From Terasakiella magnetica (GTDB lineage: Bacteria; Pseudomonadota; Alphaproteobacteria; Rhodospirillales; Magnetospirillaceae), in assembly GCA_902729415.1 (NCBI GenBank), contig CACVCF010000334.1, positions 1-64,000 on the forward strand: a stretch of 64,000 nt of DNA. The letters are read 5' to 3'. The notes under the pieces were generated by a model. That model did no database searches and was not told where the DNA came from. It was given only the letters and a program-made list of their open reading frames with translations. The position numbers and the translations under genes were made by a program. Positions 1 through 8,437 of the stretch are shown here, piece after piece (position 1 is the stretch's first letter; every line of letters begins with the position of its first letter).

Positions 1-154
1 GCCAAACGCGCTGCTGCCTGACATCCGTCAAGCCTGAGATTCTGTAGTCGTCAGAGGGCGCTTACCCAGCTACCGGCACTTCGTTGTTTTATATAGCATA
101 ATCAGAGGTAGCTGTCACGAAATGGCTCGGTCATCTGGAAAATCAGGGACTATG

Positions 155-1552
155 TTATGGGAGCATCCTGGCGAGGCGGAACCCCACAAAGGGGCTTGGG
201 CCCACGCCCTTGTCGTCCGGTTTTCTCATTCCAAGATTACGATAGGCAGACCGCAGTTGATCGGGGCTTGAATAATAACCTCCTCCGCGAACGACACCGT
301 GGTCGCAATTCTCTTCTATCCTTGCTGAACCATCGACTGGCGCACCAGAATGATCAGGGCTCCAGCAATCCTGAGTCCATTGGTCAACGTTACCTCCCAT
401 GTCGTATAAGCCGAATTGATTTGGAAGTTTACTCCCTACTGGCTGCAGCTCACCTCCACTGTTTTCTCTGTAAACCATGGAATTCGTTAGGCAGGTCGGG
501 TCATTTCCGCACCACCAATCGGTCGAAGTTCCGCCTCTGGCCGCATATTCCCACTCCGCCTCGGTGGGCAGGCGATAGGTCTTGCCACTCTGGGCATTCA
601 GGCTCGACAGAAAAAGCTGGATATCTTGCCACTCGACTTTCGTCACCGGGCAGTCGGCACTGCAATGGTCGGGCGCCACTCTAACATTAGGCGGCAGGCT
701 TCCCATCACCTGCTGCCAAAAGCTAAGGGTCACCGGATATACTGCCATTTCGAAAGATTTGACGCAGACCTCATGCACAGGCAATGCGTGTCTGGACAAG
801 GTAATGTGGTCGCTTCCCATTTGGAAACAGCCATCAGGTATAGTGGTGAACTCCGTGCTGATTGACGCTGCACGCTGTTCCCGCATCAGCTTTTCCTTCT
901 GGAATTGCTCGATCTTGGCTTGGCGGCGGGCCTCCCACGCAAGCCGGTCGGCTTCCTTCTTGGCCGCCAATTTTTTCATTCGGTCCTGCTCCGCCCTTTT
1001 GAACTGCTCGACCATCGCCTTCGACGCGTTCAGGCGGGGCAGATCAATACGGACACCTCCGTTTTGGCGGATGATGCACTCATTGAGAGGCTCAAACCCT
1101 TCAGAAACCGCATAAATATTGCGGCCCTTTTCCAGAATAATTCTCGGACAGGACCCTACGTTTCCCTCTATTCCATCTAAACGCAGGGCGCTTGAAAGAT
1201 CCCAACCATTAATAATTCCCACATTCCCTTCAGCAAGTTCATACTCTTTGACTCGATCCGAAGGCATTCCGCCAGAGACGGATGATTCAACGATTGCAAA
1301 TAAATGTCGATTTCTCCCAATCGAACCCATATATCTTAACTCAATTTCTTCGCCCTTAGGTGAGTTAATGTCAGAATTTTTTAGTTTAATAAAGTTTACA
1401 ATAGAGTCAACATTAAGGTGCGAAGTTCGAGACCCGGAACAATGTCCATCTATGGGAGTTAAGCACAGAAGAGCGACGAGGATCGAGGAAAGGGCTACAA
1501 TCCTCCCCGACAGGGACGTTTCAGCTTTAACATCGCTCCCCATAAAGCTCAT
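155..1552 (-). CDS. Exported SUMF1 (formylglycine-generating-enzyme-like) domain protein
   Basis: The start at 1552 is preferred over longer frames because GGGAGGG lies 4 bases upstream and the protein then opens with a short basic stretch and a hydrophobic signal-like segment. The middle holds a charged, coiled-coil-like region rich in Lys, Glu and Arg. The last 180 or so residues form a SUMF1/FGE-sulfatase fold, from IPDGCFQMGS through YRLPTEAEWEYAARGG to VGFRLAR. The two cysteines that formylglycine-generating enzymes use near the C-terminal RGGSW region are absent (RGGGYYSSPDQLRSAYR is there instead), so catalysis of formylglycine formation is unlikely. Many exported SUMF1 proteins have binding or structural roles. 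GC content is lower than in the chromosomal backbone, consistent with transfer. Confidence 0.8.
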   Translation of the reverse strand: MSFMGSDVKAETSLSGRIVALSSILVALLCLTPIDGHCSGSRTSHLNVDSIVNFIKLKNSDINSPKGEEIELRYMGSIGRNRHLFAIVESSVSGGMPSDRVKEYELAEGNVGIINGWDLSSALRLDGIEGNVGSCPRIILEKGRNIYAVSEGFEPLNECIIRQNGGVRIDLPRLNASKAMVEQFKRAEQDRMKKLAAKKEADRLAWEARRQAKIEQFQKEKLMREQRAASISTEFTTIPDGCFQMGSDHITLSRHALPVHEVCVKSFEMAVYPVTLSFWQQVMGSLPPNVRVAPDHCSADCPVTKVEWQDIQLFLSSLNAQSGKTYRLPTEAEWEYAARGGTSTDWWCGNDPTCLTNSMVYRENSGGELQPVGSKLPNQFGLYDMGGNVDQWTQDCWSPDHSGAPVDGSARIEENCDHGVVRGGGYYSSPDQLRSAYRNLGMRKPDDKGVGPSPFVGFRLARMLP

Positions 1553-2103
1553 CGAGCCCTCCCATATAGCTTCAATTTCAAGCGACATTTCATAGATGGG
1601 CAGCGTATCTGCCCCTGATTGACGCCAGAATAGCCTGATCACGGCCAAACCGGAAGACGGAATGGCGCGACTGCGGCTTCCATCGCGGCACAATCGCCAT
1701 CACGACTGCCTTAGCTTTACGCTCCGTTCTAACTTCCGGGGCCAGCTCTGAGATTGCAGCTGTTGGGCTTCGGCCATCACTCTCAGCCAGTAGATTTAAC
1801 AGGACAAAATTAGAGAAGGTTCGATTCCCGCCGCCTCCCCTCCACCTAAAACACAAAGAATTAAGGCGACTGGGTTCTGGGGTAATTTCTCTGGCCCCAC
1901 AAAGGCGAAGGCTCGAGACAAGCTGGGTTTAGATTAGACTGTGAAATCCCGAATAGCCGTCCGACCGGTAGTTGGGTCGACCATCACGACCCGTTTGATC
2001 TCAACATTTCGTTGGCGTAGGCGGCCAAGCAGATGGCCCGCCTGGATGACGATTTCTGAGTTGATGAATTTCGCGCAAACCGGGCCGAAGCCGACGGGCT
2101 GAC
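1553..2103. other. Intergenic stretch between the SUMF1 gene and the GGDEF remnant
   Basis: No open frame here has a convincing start, ribosome site or recognisable product. The only notable element is a tRNA- or tmRNA-3-prime-like segment near 1818, described separately. The sequence reads as decayed island DNA. Confidence 0.5.
1818..1838 (+). other. tRNA/tmRNA 3-prime-like segment, possible second attachment-site remnant
   Basis: The segment GGTTCGATTCCCGCCGCC, continuing TCC, has the T-loop TTCGATT followed by a CCCGC stem strand and a CGCCTCC acceptor-like strand. The matching 5-prime T-stem strand (GCGGG) is missing; GAAGG stands there instead. No acceptor partner GGAGGCG is seen upstream and CCA does not follow directly. 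It therefore cannot be a functional tRNA. It resembles the 3-prime identity block that serine tRNA or ssrA genes leave as an att core. Chance similarity remains possible. Confidence 0.3.
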
Positions 2104-2614
2104 TTACTCCCCGTCATCAATGGTGGACACACGGTTCCGCCCAGCACGCTTGGCCAGATACATGCACTCATCCGCTTGATGTTGAACTTCCGCGACGGTC
2201 TGTTGGTGCGGTTTGGCTTCGGCGACACCGATACTGGCGGTGATTGGAAGGCATGTGCTGCCGATGTCGGGCATGAGGTATTCGATGTCTTGGCGCAACT
2301 TCTCGGCCCAATTGCCGCGCACCTTCCAGGTCGGTATCCGGCAGAAGCACCGAGAACTCCTCCCCGCCAATTCGGCCGATGATATCGCTCTGCCGTGCCC
2401 CTTCCAGCAGGCAAGCGGCCACCGCTTTCAAGGCGGTATCCCCGGCTTCGTGTCCATGGGTGTCGTTAATACGCTTGAAATAGTCGAGGTCGATGAAGAT
2501 CATGGTCAGCGGCATTTCCGCCCGCCGGGCCTGCAACAAGGCCCTGTCGCACAGGCTGTAATAGGCGCGGGCATTGAACAGGCCGGTCAAGGGATCCTTG
2601 TGAGCTTCCGCCAT
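2104..2614 (-). pseudogene. Truncated, frameshifted diguanylate cyclase (GGDEF) remnant
   Basis: The first frame runs from DPLTGLFNARAYY through FIDLDYFKRINDTHGHEAGD to IGRIGGEEFSVLLPDTDLEGARQL, the usual GGDEF core with a GGEEF signature. The reading then shifts, and the rest of the domain (AEKLRQDIEYLMPDIG, ITASIGVAEAK, ECMYLAKRAGRNRVS) continues in another frame. Removing one base from the CCC run at 2307-2309 (plus strand) restores a continuous GGDEF domain. The gene also lacks any N-terminal sensor: a TAA lies seven codons before the first Met and the preceding residues (IDYSAR) look like family sequence. Both defects point to a decayed gene, although the frameshift alone could be a sequencing error in a short homopolymer. 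Confidence 0.8.
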
Positions 2615-2658
2615 ACGGGCGCTATAATCGATTTAGCTTAATACATCAGACGGCTAAT

Positions 2659-3024
2659 TTACCCAACGATGCTCAAGTCCATCTGAACGCCGCGTACCAG
2701 CACCTCGGGGGCAACAGAGCCACGCTTGCCTGGCACCAGCTTGACCAGGCCGTATTGGCTCATGGTTTTGAGGGTTCTGGAGAGATTGCTAGCCTTACGG
2801 CCGCTCATCACCTCCAGCTCGGCCAGCGATGCCGGGTGCTGTTCATCAATGATCCGCAACAGCCTGCGATTTGGTTCCGACAGCACCTTCGCCAACGACT
2901 CTAGCGATGTGAACCAAATCTTCGGTTCATCAGGCAGGCGCCGACGTTCACCACGAGCGATTTGCAAGGCGCGCTCACGAAGCTCCGTATGGGTGGCGAT
3001 GCCGACCTTGGTCTTTTCAGCCAT
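2659..3024 (-). CDS. HTH-type antitoxin/regulator, TumA-like
   Basis: This 121-residue protein has a winged-helix-type core in its C-terminal two thirds (LSEPNRRLLRIIDEQHPASL, GRKASNLSRTLKTMSQYGLV) like small MarR/ArsR-like predicted regulators (COG4190 type). It overlaps the upstream toxin-like gene by 8 bases, so the two are translationally coupled with toxin first and antitoxin second, the order reported for TumE/TumA systems. As the DNA-binding partner it would be expected to neutralise the toxin and repress the pair through the palindrome at 3392-3410. Family assignment rests on pattern recognition only. Confidence 0.65.
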   Translation of the reverse strand: MAEKTKVGIATHTELRERALQIARGERRRLPDEPKIWFTSLESLAKVLSEPNRRLLRIIDEQHPASLAELEVMSGRKASNLSRTLKTMSQYGLVKLVPGKRGSVAPEVLVRGVQMDLSIVG

Positions 3025-3394
3025 CGTGTTGCTCCTTCAGGATGCGCTCGATCTCATCAAAGAAATCGGCAATCAGCTTCTCGGCAGTCACAAACTGGTA
3101 GGGCAGACCCTCGTCGGTTTCGTCACGGTGCCAATGGTCGAAGGCGGTCTGGCGTTCGACAAACTTGCCGCCACGATGCGCAACACCATGGGCATTGTCG
3201 TATCCCATCAACCGGCGGCCATCACGGGAATGGAAGGTCAGCGAATACGAAACACCGTGGGGTTTTTCGGCCGTAGCTTCGATCCCCTTGACCTTGAATC
3301 GGGCGACATAGCCGTCATCGTAGATGATCTCTTCACCATCAAGATCCAGCAGATATGTGAGGGTCTGATCAGCATGTGGCATGCCTGCATTCAT
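3017..3394 (-). CDS. TumE-family (DUF6516) toxin-like protein
   Basis: The 125-residue product has the layout of the TumE/DUF6516 family: an opening strand-rich half (LTYLLDLDGEEIIYDDGYVARFKVKG, shown here only as a location near residues 11-36), a central SYSLTFHSRDGRRLMGYDNAH, and an FDHWHRD segment followed by an acidic, helical tail. These small proteins are paired with an HTH antitoxin, as here. The start is uncertain: Met1 (3394) overlaps a perfect palindrome, while Met5 (3382) would put the palindrome just upstream; neither has a strong ribosome site. The toxic activity of the family is not something the sequence shows. Confidence 0.65.
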   Translation of the reverse strand: MNAGMPHADQTLTYLLDLDGEEIIYDDGYVARFKVKGIEATAEKPHGVSYSLTFHSRDGRRLMGYDNAHGVAHRGGKFVERQTAFDHWHRDETDEGLPYQFVTAEKLIADFFDEIERILKEQHDG

Positions 3395-3410
3395 ATCAGT
3401 TAGTGATATG
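3392..3410. promoter_or_regulatory. Palindromic operator candidate at the toxin start
   Basis: CATATCA-GTTAG-TGATATG is a perfect 7+7 inverted repeat with a 5-base spacer. It overlaps the first possible start codon of the TumE-like gene. Toxin-antitoxin operons are usually self-repressed by the antitoxin at such a site, so the adjacent HTH protein is the natural candidate to bind. Confidence 0.6.
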
Positions 3411-3541
3411 GGTTGGCAAGTTCAAGGCTGAGAGGGAGTGACAATGGAAGGCCCATTTGGCGATAGGGCGTTTATGCTAACTCATTGAAAAATTAGGTAT
3501 AGAAGCGTAGTCCAGCTACTTATCGGATTTCTTTTCTGAAT

Positions 3542-4672
3542 TCATATGGCGAAGGCGCTCCCGTCGTTCTCGTTCCTGCCTACTTGCTCGTACAGCAGGA
3601 TCGTCGATATTTCCTGACGCATGTGATCGATTGGTTCCACCGTGCGCGGCTTGACCAGTGACTTCACAGCGTTGACGTGGAGCTTCACATAAATTTCCTC
3701 ACCATCAGGGCCGACGTCGGGGAGGAGAGAGGAAAATTTCAATTGGTATCCCTCGGCCACACGTAAACCGTATGCCCGGAGGGTAAGGCAGCACCACCAG
3801 CAAAGTTGGCGATGGCGCCGATTATCTCCCACCAGCTTTGGAGGGTTAAGCCAGTTGGGAATAACCTCCAACAAATGCATCCAGTCAGCCTGGGTGAAGT
3901 GCGGAGTAGGGCTGGATGTTGATGAAGGCGTGTCCGTGGTCGTGGGGGCATGGTCGGGGATCGATGTCACATGTCGCTGCCTACGCGCAAATTTGAATAC
4001 CGCCCGTAGATAGGACCATTCTTTGCTCTTTGTTGTGCCCGCAGGAATCGTTTTTTCCTTGGCGGTTATCCGTCGAACAAATGGCTCGCCATTTCGCAAC
4101 GACTCTATGGCATCGATTTGGGCACCTTGGCCACTGACCCAATAGGTGTCTCGCTAGCGTTGCCAGACAGCCAGATCGACCGTATCGATCTCATCAATTG
4201 GCTTCTTCTGGAACAGATCGTATCGGGCGACATACCGCGTGATAAAACTGCGGTGATGCTCATATTTCGTCCAACTGACCTGCCCGCGGCCTTGCAACTC
4301 CAGCAAGTCGTCAAGGTAATCCTCGGCGGCCTCGGCCAGGGTTGGTGTCCGGCGCGAGTTCAGGCGTTTGCCTTTCCCAACCTGCTCGCGATAGCGATAG
4401 AGGATGCGCTTGCCAAATTCGATGATCTCTTCAGGCGGACCGTTTCGCTTGACCGCTTCAAAATCGAATTCCCTACCTGCAGTCGCGAGATGCGTAGGGC
4501 TATATCGGAATTCGGCGGCGACCAGTCCCTCTTTACGCGGCTGACCTAAGATCTGGAGGCGAGAGTAGAACCGCCCCTTGGAGCGCGACGACGGGCGCTG
4601 GAAGAGGATGAGTTGGCCGGTTTCGTCGTGCCATTCAGTTTCATAAGCGGGCATAGGGGCGGGCTCGGTCAT
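3542..4672 (-). pseudogene. Tyrosine recombinase/phage integrase, interrupted by TAG and truncated
   Basis: Reading from ATG at 4672, the N-terminal arm-binding region and the SAM-like core-binding domain (LAEAAEDYLDDLLE, HHRSFITRYVARYDLFQ, IDTVDLAVWQR) are followed by an in-frame TAG at 4156-4154. The same frame then resumes the core-binding domain and enters the catalytic domain, reaching the first Arg motif (AYGLRVAEGYQLKFSSL). It stops at 3542 without the HxxR and Tyr motifs. The protein is thus both interrupted and missing its nucleophile, so the element should be immobile unless another integrase acts. The frame upstream of 4672 is only the translation of a tRNA 3-prime end (the familiar AGIEPAT reading) and is not coding. 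Confidence 0.85.
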
Positions 4673-4727
4673 GGTAGGTGGGGGGCAACTTGCCCCAAAC
4701 TTGCCCCAAAATCTTAATCGCAGTGTC

Positions 4728-4755
4728 GCTGGTTCGATTCCGGCCCTGGGCACCA
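4728..4755 (+). other. tRNA 3-prime fragment (attachment site)
   Basis: A complete T arm (GCTGG-TTCGATT-CCGGC) is followed by an acceptor strand CCTGGGC, discriminator A and an encoded CCA. No acceptor 5-prime strand GCCCAGG or D arm is found upstream. The preceding bases contain an anticodon-loop-like CTTAATC, so the parent could be a lysine-type tRNA, but this is weak. The fragment lies 56 bases from the integrase start, as expected for an att site left by island integration. Confidence 0.75.
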
Positions 4756-4760
4756 CTTTA

Positions 4761-4793
4761 AACCCCTGAAAGGTAACGCCTTTCGGGGGTTTT
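4761..4793. terminator. Rho-independent terminator downstream of the tRNA fragment
   Basis: A 13-bp stem (AACCCCTGAAAGG against CCTTTCGGGGGTT, one G-U pair) encloses the loop TAACG and is followed on the plus strand by TTTT. It probably terminated the original tRNA transcript. It also lies just beyond the stop of the leftward sensor kinase gene. Confidence 0.7.
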
Positions 4794-4809
4794 CCACTTG
4801 TGGTCCGTC

Positions 4810-7758
4810 TCAGCCCCTCAAGGTGAAGTGGAAAGTGGAGCCATGGCCCGGTTGGGACTCGATCCAGATGCGCCCGCCATGGTGTTCGACGATCTTCTTG
4901 CACACCGCCAGACCGATGCCGGTTCCTTCCACCGCCTCGTGGCTGACCAGACGTTGAAAGATACCAAAGACGCGGTCGTAATCCTCGGGGGCGATGCCGG
5001 TGCCGTTGTCGCTGACGCTGACCTGCCAGCCGCTTTGCGTCCGGGTCCAGGAGACTTCGACCCGCGGCGGGCGGTCGGGCGAGCGGTATTTGATGGCGTT
5101 GGCGATCAAGTTCTGGAACAGGCGGGTCAGTTCGGTGCGGTCGCCGGGGATGCTGATTGACTGGGTCGGGGGCTCCACCACGGCATCGGCCTCGGAGATC
5201 AGAATCTTGAGGTTGAGAAGGGCATCGCTCAGCGCTTCATCCAGGGGAACGGGGGCAAATTCCTGCTCGCCGCGGCCGATGCGCGAATATTCCAGCAGGC
5301 CGAGAATAAGGCCGTCCATGCGCTTGGCGCCGCCGACAGCGAAGCGGATGAATTCTTTCATATCGGACGTGATGTCGCCGCCCATCCGCCTTTCGATCAG
5401 GCCGAGATAGCTGCTGATCATGCGCAGCGGCTGGCGCAGGTCGTGGGAGGCGACATAGGCGAACTGCTCCAATTCCTGGTTGGAGCGCTCCAGGTCGCTC
5501 AGCGCTTTCTCGATCGCCCTGGCGGCTTGGCGCTGTTCGGTAACGTCGCGCGAGAACACGGCGATCCGCACGGCATTGCCATCTGAATCCACCACCGGAT
5601 AGATGCGGTTGTCGAAGGCGTGATTGTCCCGCTCATCATGGGTGTGAAACGGTGTTTTGGTGGCAAGGACCTGATCGAAGACGGCGCGGCGCGCTTCGGC
5701 CAGATCCGGGGGGAGGAGGGAGAAGAAATTCAATCCCATCAGCGCCTCCGCGGTGGTGGCGAACCGGCTGGCCAGGGCGTCGTTGGCTGCCAGGATGAGG
5801 CCATCCGTATCCAGCAGGAAGGCGGCATCAATGGGGGCGTTCATCAGGGTCTTGGCCAGTTCCTCACTGTCGCGCAGGCTTTCTTCGGCGTTCTTGCGCT
5901 TGATGATGCCGGCCAGGGTGTGGGCGAACATGTCGAGGAAGTTCTGCTCCGCGTCATCGTGGCGGTGGCCGTGGCCGACATAGGCGTTGAGTACCCCAAG
6001 AATCTTGTCGCCCCCGATGATGGGTACGCAGTAATGGCCGTGTTCAGACATGCCCTCGAATGTGGTCACATGCTGGTGATCGACATGATTGACGAAGATG
6101 GTTCGGCCCCGCGCCGCCGCCGTGCCGCATAGACATTGGCCGATGGCGATGTTGGCGCATCCGGTGCTAATCTCAGGCGGCAGGTTGAGCTGGGCTGCCA
6201 TGCGCAGGCGGGCGCCATCGACGATAAAGATGCTGCCGCGTTTTTCCAGGTTCAGCCAGGGCAGCGACAGCACCTCCTTCAGTGCGGCGTTGAGAATCTG
6301 GTCGAGGGAGAGATCATCCAGGGACAGGCGCAGGCAATTGCCCAATACCTGGGTGGTGGCCAGGGTGCGGGCGGTGGCCTCCTCGGCCTCCTTGCGGTCG
6401 CTGATGTCACGGAAGACATTGACGGCACCGATGATGCGGTCGTTCTCGACGATGGGGGCGCCGGTATATTCCACCGGAAAGCTGGTTCCGTCCTTGCGCC
6501 AATAGACCTCGTCCGAGATGCGGATGTCGGGTGTGATGGCCTTGGCGCACAGCATTTTTCCGAAGGGGCATTCGGAGAGGGGGTATTCCCTGCCGTCGGG
6601 GTAATGATGGTGGGTGGCGGTATGGAGGGAAATGCCGATTCCCTCATCCTCATTCCAGCCCAGCATGCGGCGGGCGGCGGCGTTGATGAAGGTGACCTTG
6701 CCTTCGGCATCGACACCGCAGATGCCTTCACCCACTGCGGCCAGAACCATGTCACTGCGCCGACGGGCGGCGTCGGCGTCGGCGTGCGCCATTTCCACTG
6801 CAGCCAATGTGTGGTGGATCACCGCCGCCGCCGTGATGGAGCCGAGGAGGAAGAGCGCTACCAGCCCGATCAGATAGCTCGCCTCGCGCCGCCAACCTTG
6901 CAGGTAGTCCTGGGAGGAGACGCCGACCACCAGATAGAGCGGCCGATTCTCGACCCGCCGATAGAAGAATATGCGCTCCAGCCCATCGACGCCGGAGGTG
7001 GTGATGTAAGCGGCGGGAGCGCTGTCGGCGGCGATCAGATCGCGCAGGGCCGGAGACGGCGTGGTCACGCCGGAGCTGGGAGCCGAGATGGGGGAATGGC
7101 GGGCCAGCAGCATGGGCGATTTATCCCACAGGCCGACACTGCCGTACTCACCGATATTAACCGTGGAGAACATGGTCGTCAGGGCTTCGATGGTCACCGC
7201 CACATGGACGATGCCGCTGAACGAGCCGTCGGGGGCAGCGCGCCGCCGCGCGAAGATCAGCATGGGCTGCGGGTTGAGACGGCCGATGATGGGTTGCGAG
7301 ATGAACAGGCCGAGTTCGGGATTATCGCGGTGGCGGGTGAAGTGCGCGCGGTCGGTGATGTTGGCCATGGAAGCGGCGGTAACGTTTCCCACCGCGTAAT
7401 CGATCATCCCCTGGGAATTGACCACCCGCAGCCCCAGAGCCTCGGGCAGGCGGGCGTCGTGGCGGGCGAGAAAGGTTTCCAGGATCTTGCGGTCGATGCC
7501 GCCGCTCCGCTCCTGCCGCTCGATCTCATCGACGACGGCAAGAAGGGTCAGATCGATCTTATCGATAAAGCGCGAGAGGTTTTGTTCCAGCACCCGGCCC
7601 AGATTGTCCGAGACCAGGGTGGCCTTCGTCCGTTCATGTTCGAGATGCCAAGCCAAGACGATGCCGACAAGAGAAACGATGAACAGGTTCAGCAAGACAA
7701 CTGTCGTAATCAACCGCCCTGACCCTTGGGAGGGGCGCAGTTTGTCAGGAAACTTCAC
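4810..7758 (-). CDS. Membrane sensor histidine kinase (dCache-PAS-GAF-PAS-HisKA-HATPase)
   Basis: The 982-residue kinase begins with GTG at 7758 and has a GGAG ribosome site nine bases upstream. A first membrane helix (about 16-38) and a second (about 294-318) flank a periplasmic double-Cache-like sensor. A PAS domain (about 330-455), a GAF domain with a CGTAAARG segment (470-620) and a second PAS (630-745) follow. The dimerisation helix carries the phosphoacceptor in SHDLRQPLR (His772). The ATPase end shows NAIKYR, DNGTGIAPED and GTGIGLAVCKKIVEHHGG. There is no receiver domain and no response regulator nearby, so the partner is encoded elsewhere. The periplasmic ligand cannot be read from the sequence. 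Confidence 0.9.
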   Translation of the reverse strand: MKFPDKLRPSQGSGRLITTVVLLNLFIVSLVGIVLAWHLEHERTKATLVSDNLGRVLEQNLSRFIDKIDLTLLAVVDEIERQERSGGIDRKILETFLARHDARLPEALGLRVVNSQGMIDYAVGNVTAASMANITDRAHFTRHRDNPELGLFISQPIIGRLNPQPMLIFARRRAAPDGSFSGIVHVAVTIEALTTMFSTVNIGEYGSVGLWDKSPMLLARHSPISAPSSGVTTPSPALRDLIAADSAPAAYITTSGVDGLERIFFYRRVENRPLYLVVGVSSQDYLQGWRREASYLIGLVALFLLGSITAAAVIHHTLAAVEMAHADADAARRRSDMVLAAVGEGICGVDAEGKVTFINAAARRMLGWNEDEGIGISLHTATHHHYPDGREYPLSECPFGKMLCAKAITPDIRISDEVYWRKDGTSFPVEYTGAPIVENDRIIGAVNVFRDISDRKEAEEATARTLATTQVLGNCLRLSLDDLSLDQILNAALKEVLSLPWLNLEKRGSIFIVDGARLRMAAQLNLPPEISTGCANIAIGQCLCGTAAARGRTIFVNHVDHQHVTTFEGMSEHGHYCVPIIGGDKILGVLNAYVGHGHRHDDAEQNFLDMFAHTLAGIIKRKNAEESLRDSEELAKTLMNAPIDAAFLLDTDGLILAANDALASRFATTAEALMGLNFFSLLPPDLAEARRAVFDQVLATKTPFHTHDERDNHAFDNRIYPVVDSDGNAVRIAVFSRDVTEQRQAARAIEKALSDLERSNQELEQFAYVASHDLRQPLRMISSYLGLIERRMGGDITSDMKEFIRFAVGGAKRMDGLILGLLEYSRIGRGEQEFAPVPLDEALSDALLNLKILISEADAVVEPPTQSISIPGDRTELTRLFQNLIANAIKYRSPDRPPRVEVSWTRTQSGWQVSVSDNGTGIAPEDYDRVFGIFQRLVSHEAVEGTGIGLAVCKKIVEHHGGRIWIESQPGHGSTFHFTLRG

Positions 7759-8437
7759 CGTAACGTGCTCCGCGATAGTCTTGGAGAAGGTGCCGATTAA
7801 CCTATGTTTATGACGCTATACCTTTGTATGTGGGGGCGCAAGGCGTGGGTGTAAGCGCAGGGGGGCAATAACTTTAAAAAAGTTGCCATGCCCTTTAGGC
7901 TTTTACGGTTTTGGCATATGCGGTAATGGGTATATCAAGGTTGCAGCCTTTATTTCTCAGATGAGAGCGTGGTTTTATGATGGTTTGTCGGCAGTATAAA
8001 ATGTATCACATATGTGATTTTCCATTTTCCATTCAATTATATGGGGTATATATTGAGTGTTTGTGTGGTTAGCTCCGAAATAATGTTGATTTGTATTGTA
8101 TAAAAATCACACCATACATTTTTATATTTTATATATAGCTGCAATTGTCGTTATTAAATTGCATTGGTTCAAGAAACGCTTGGTGCTCGTTATTGATACG
8201 TTCAGAGCCGGTATCGTAGCTGTGCCTCCAGGTCAGTCATGCTAAATCTCGATTCCTCATGTCGCTGTCACAAAATGATCGGAAATGTTTCTTCCTGTTG
8301 GTGGTGCATTGGGGAATGATCGATCGTTTGTAAACGAGGTGTAGCTTTAGTTTATGAGTGGTTCACAATCAGGTGGTGTCCATGCCACACTTTGAGATGC
8401 GGATGCTGAAGGCAAGTCCGCACGCTTCGAGGGTCGG
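7759..8437. other. AT-rich 680-bp intergenic region with a palindrome
   Basis: This gap between two divergently transcribed signalling genes is strikingly AT-rich around 7960-8170 compared with the GC-rich flanks. No convincing gene was seen in it. It contains a perfect 14-bp palindrome at 8005-8018 and several TATA-like stretches. It most likely holds the promoters of both neighbours and may be a remnant of foreign DNA. Confidence 0.5.
8005..8018. promoter_or_regulatory. 14-bp perfect palindrome ATCACATATGTGAT
   Basis: The half-site ATCACAT is mirrored exactly. It is of the size bound by dimeric regulators and lies in the AT-rich region between the sensor kinase and EAL genes. It is not the TGTGA-N6-TCACA order of CRP sites, so no regulator is assigned. 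Confidence 0.35.

Larger units (their letters stand above)
1..4755. mobile_element. Decayed end of a tRNA-integrated genomic island (left end outside window)
   Basis: This stretch combines a broken tyrosine integrase, a tRNA 3-prime fragment directly beside the integrase start, a toxin-antitoxin pair, a frameshifted and truncated GGDEF gene and a SUMF1-domain gene of lower GC content than the rest of the window. Tyrosine integrases commonly sit next to the attachment site they use, and integration into a tRNA leaves a displaced 3-prime piece at the far end. The intact tRNA would then lie to the left, outside this window. The exact left limit cannot be seen. Housekeeping-like, uniformly GC-rich genes begin right of 4.8 kb. 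Confidence 0.5.

Noticed and set aside
155..1552. Assignment of the SUMF1 protein as a formylglycine-generating enzyme
   Set aside because: Its C-terminal region lacks the cysteines that the enzyme needs.
1590..1856. 88-codon minus-strand open frame
   Set aside because: No ribosome site, no homology pattern, and it crosses the tRNA-like remnant.
4673..4903. N-terminal extension of the integrase frame up to 4903
   Set aside because: It translates the tRNA 3-prime end and terminator (the familiar AGIEPAT reading); a proper ATG lies at 4672.
6136..7722. 528-codon open frame on the plus strand
   Set aside because: It is antisense to the sensor kinase with Gly/Asp/Ala-rich composition; a GC-rich-strand shadow.
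8005..8018. Naming the palindrome a CRP or FNR site
   Set aside because: The half-site order TCACA...TGTGA does not fit the CRP consensus, and FNR sites are TTGAT-N4-ATCAA.
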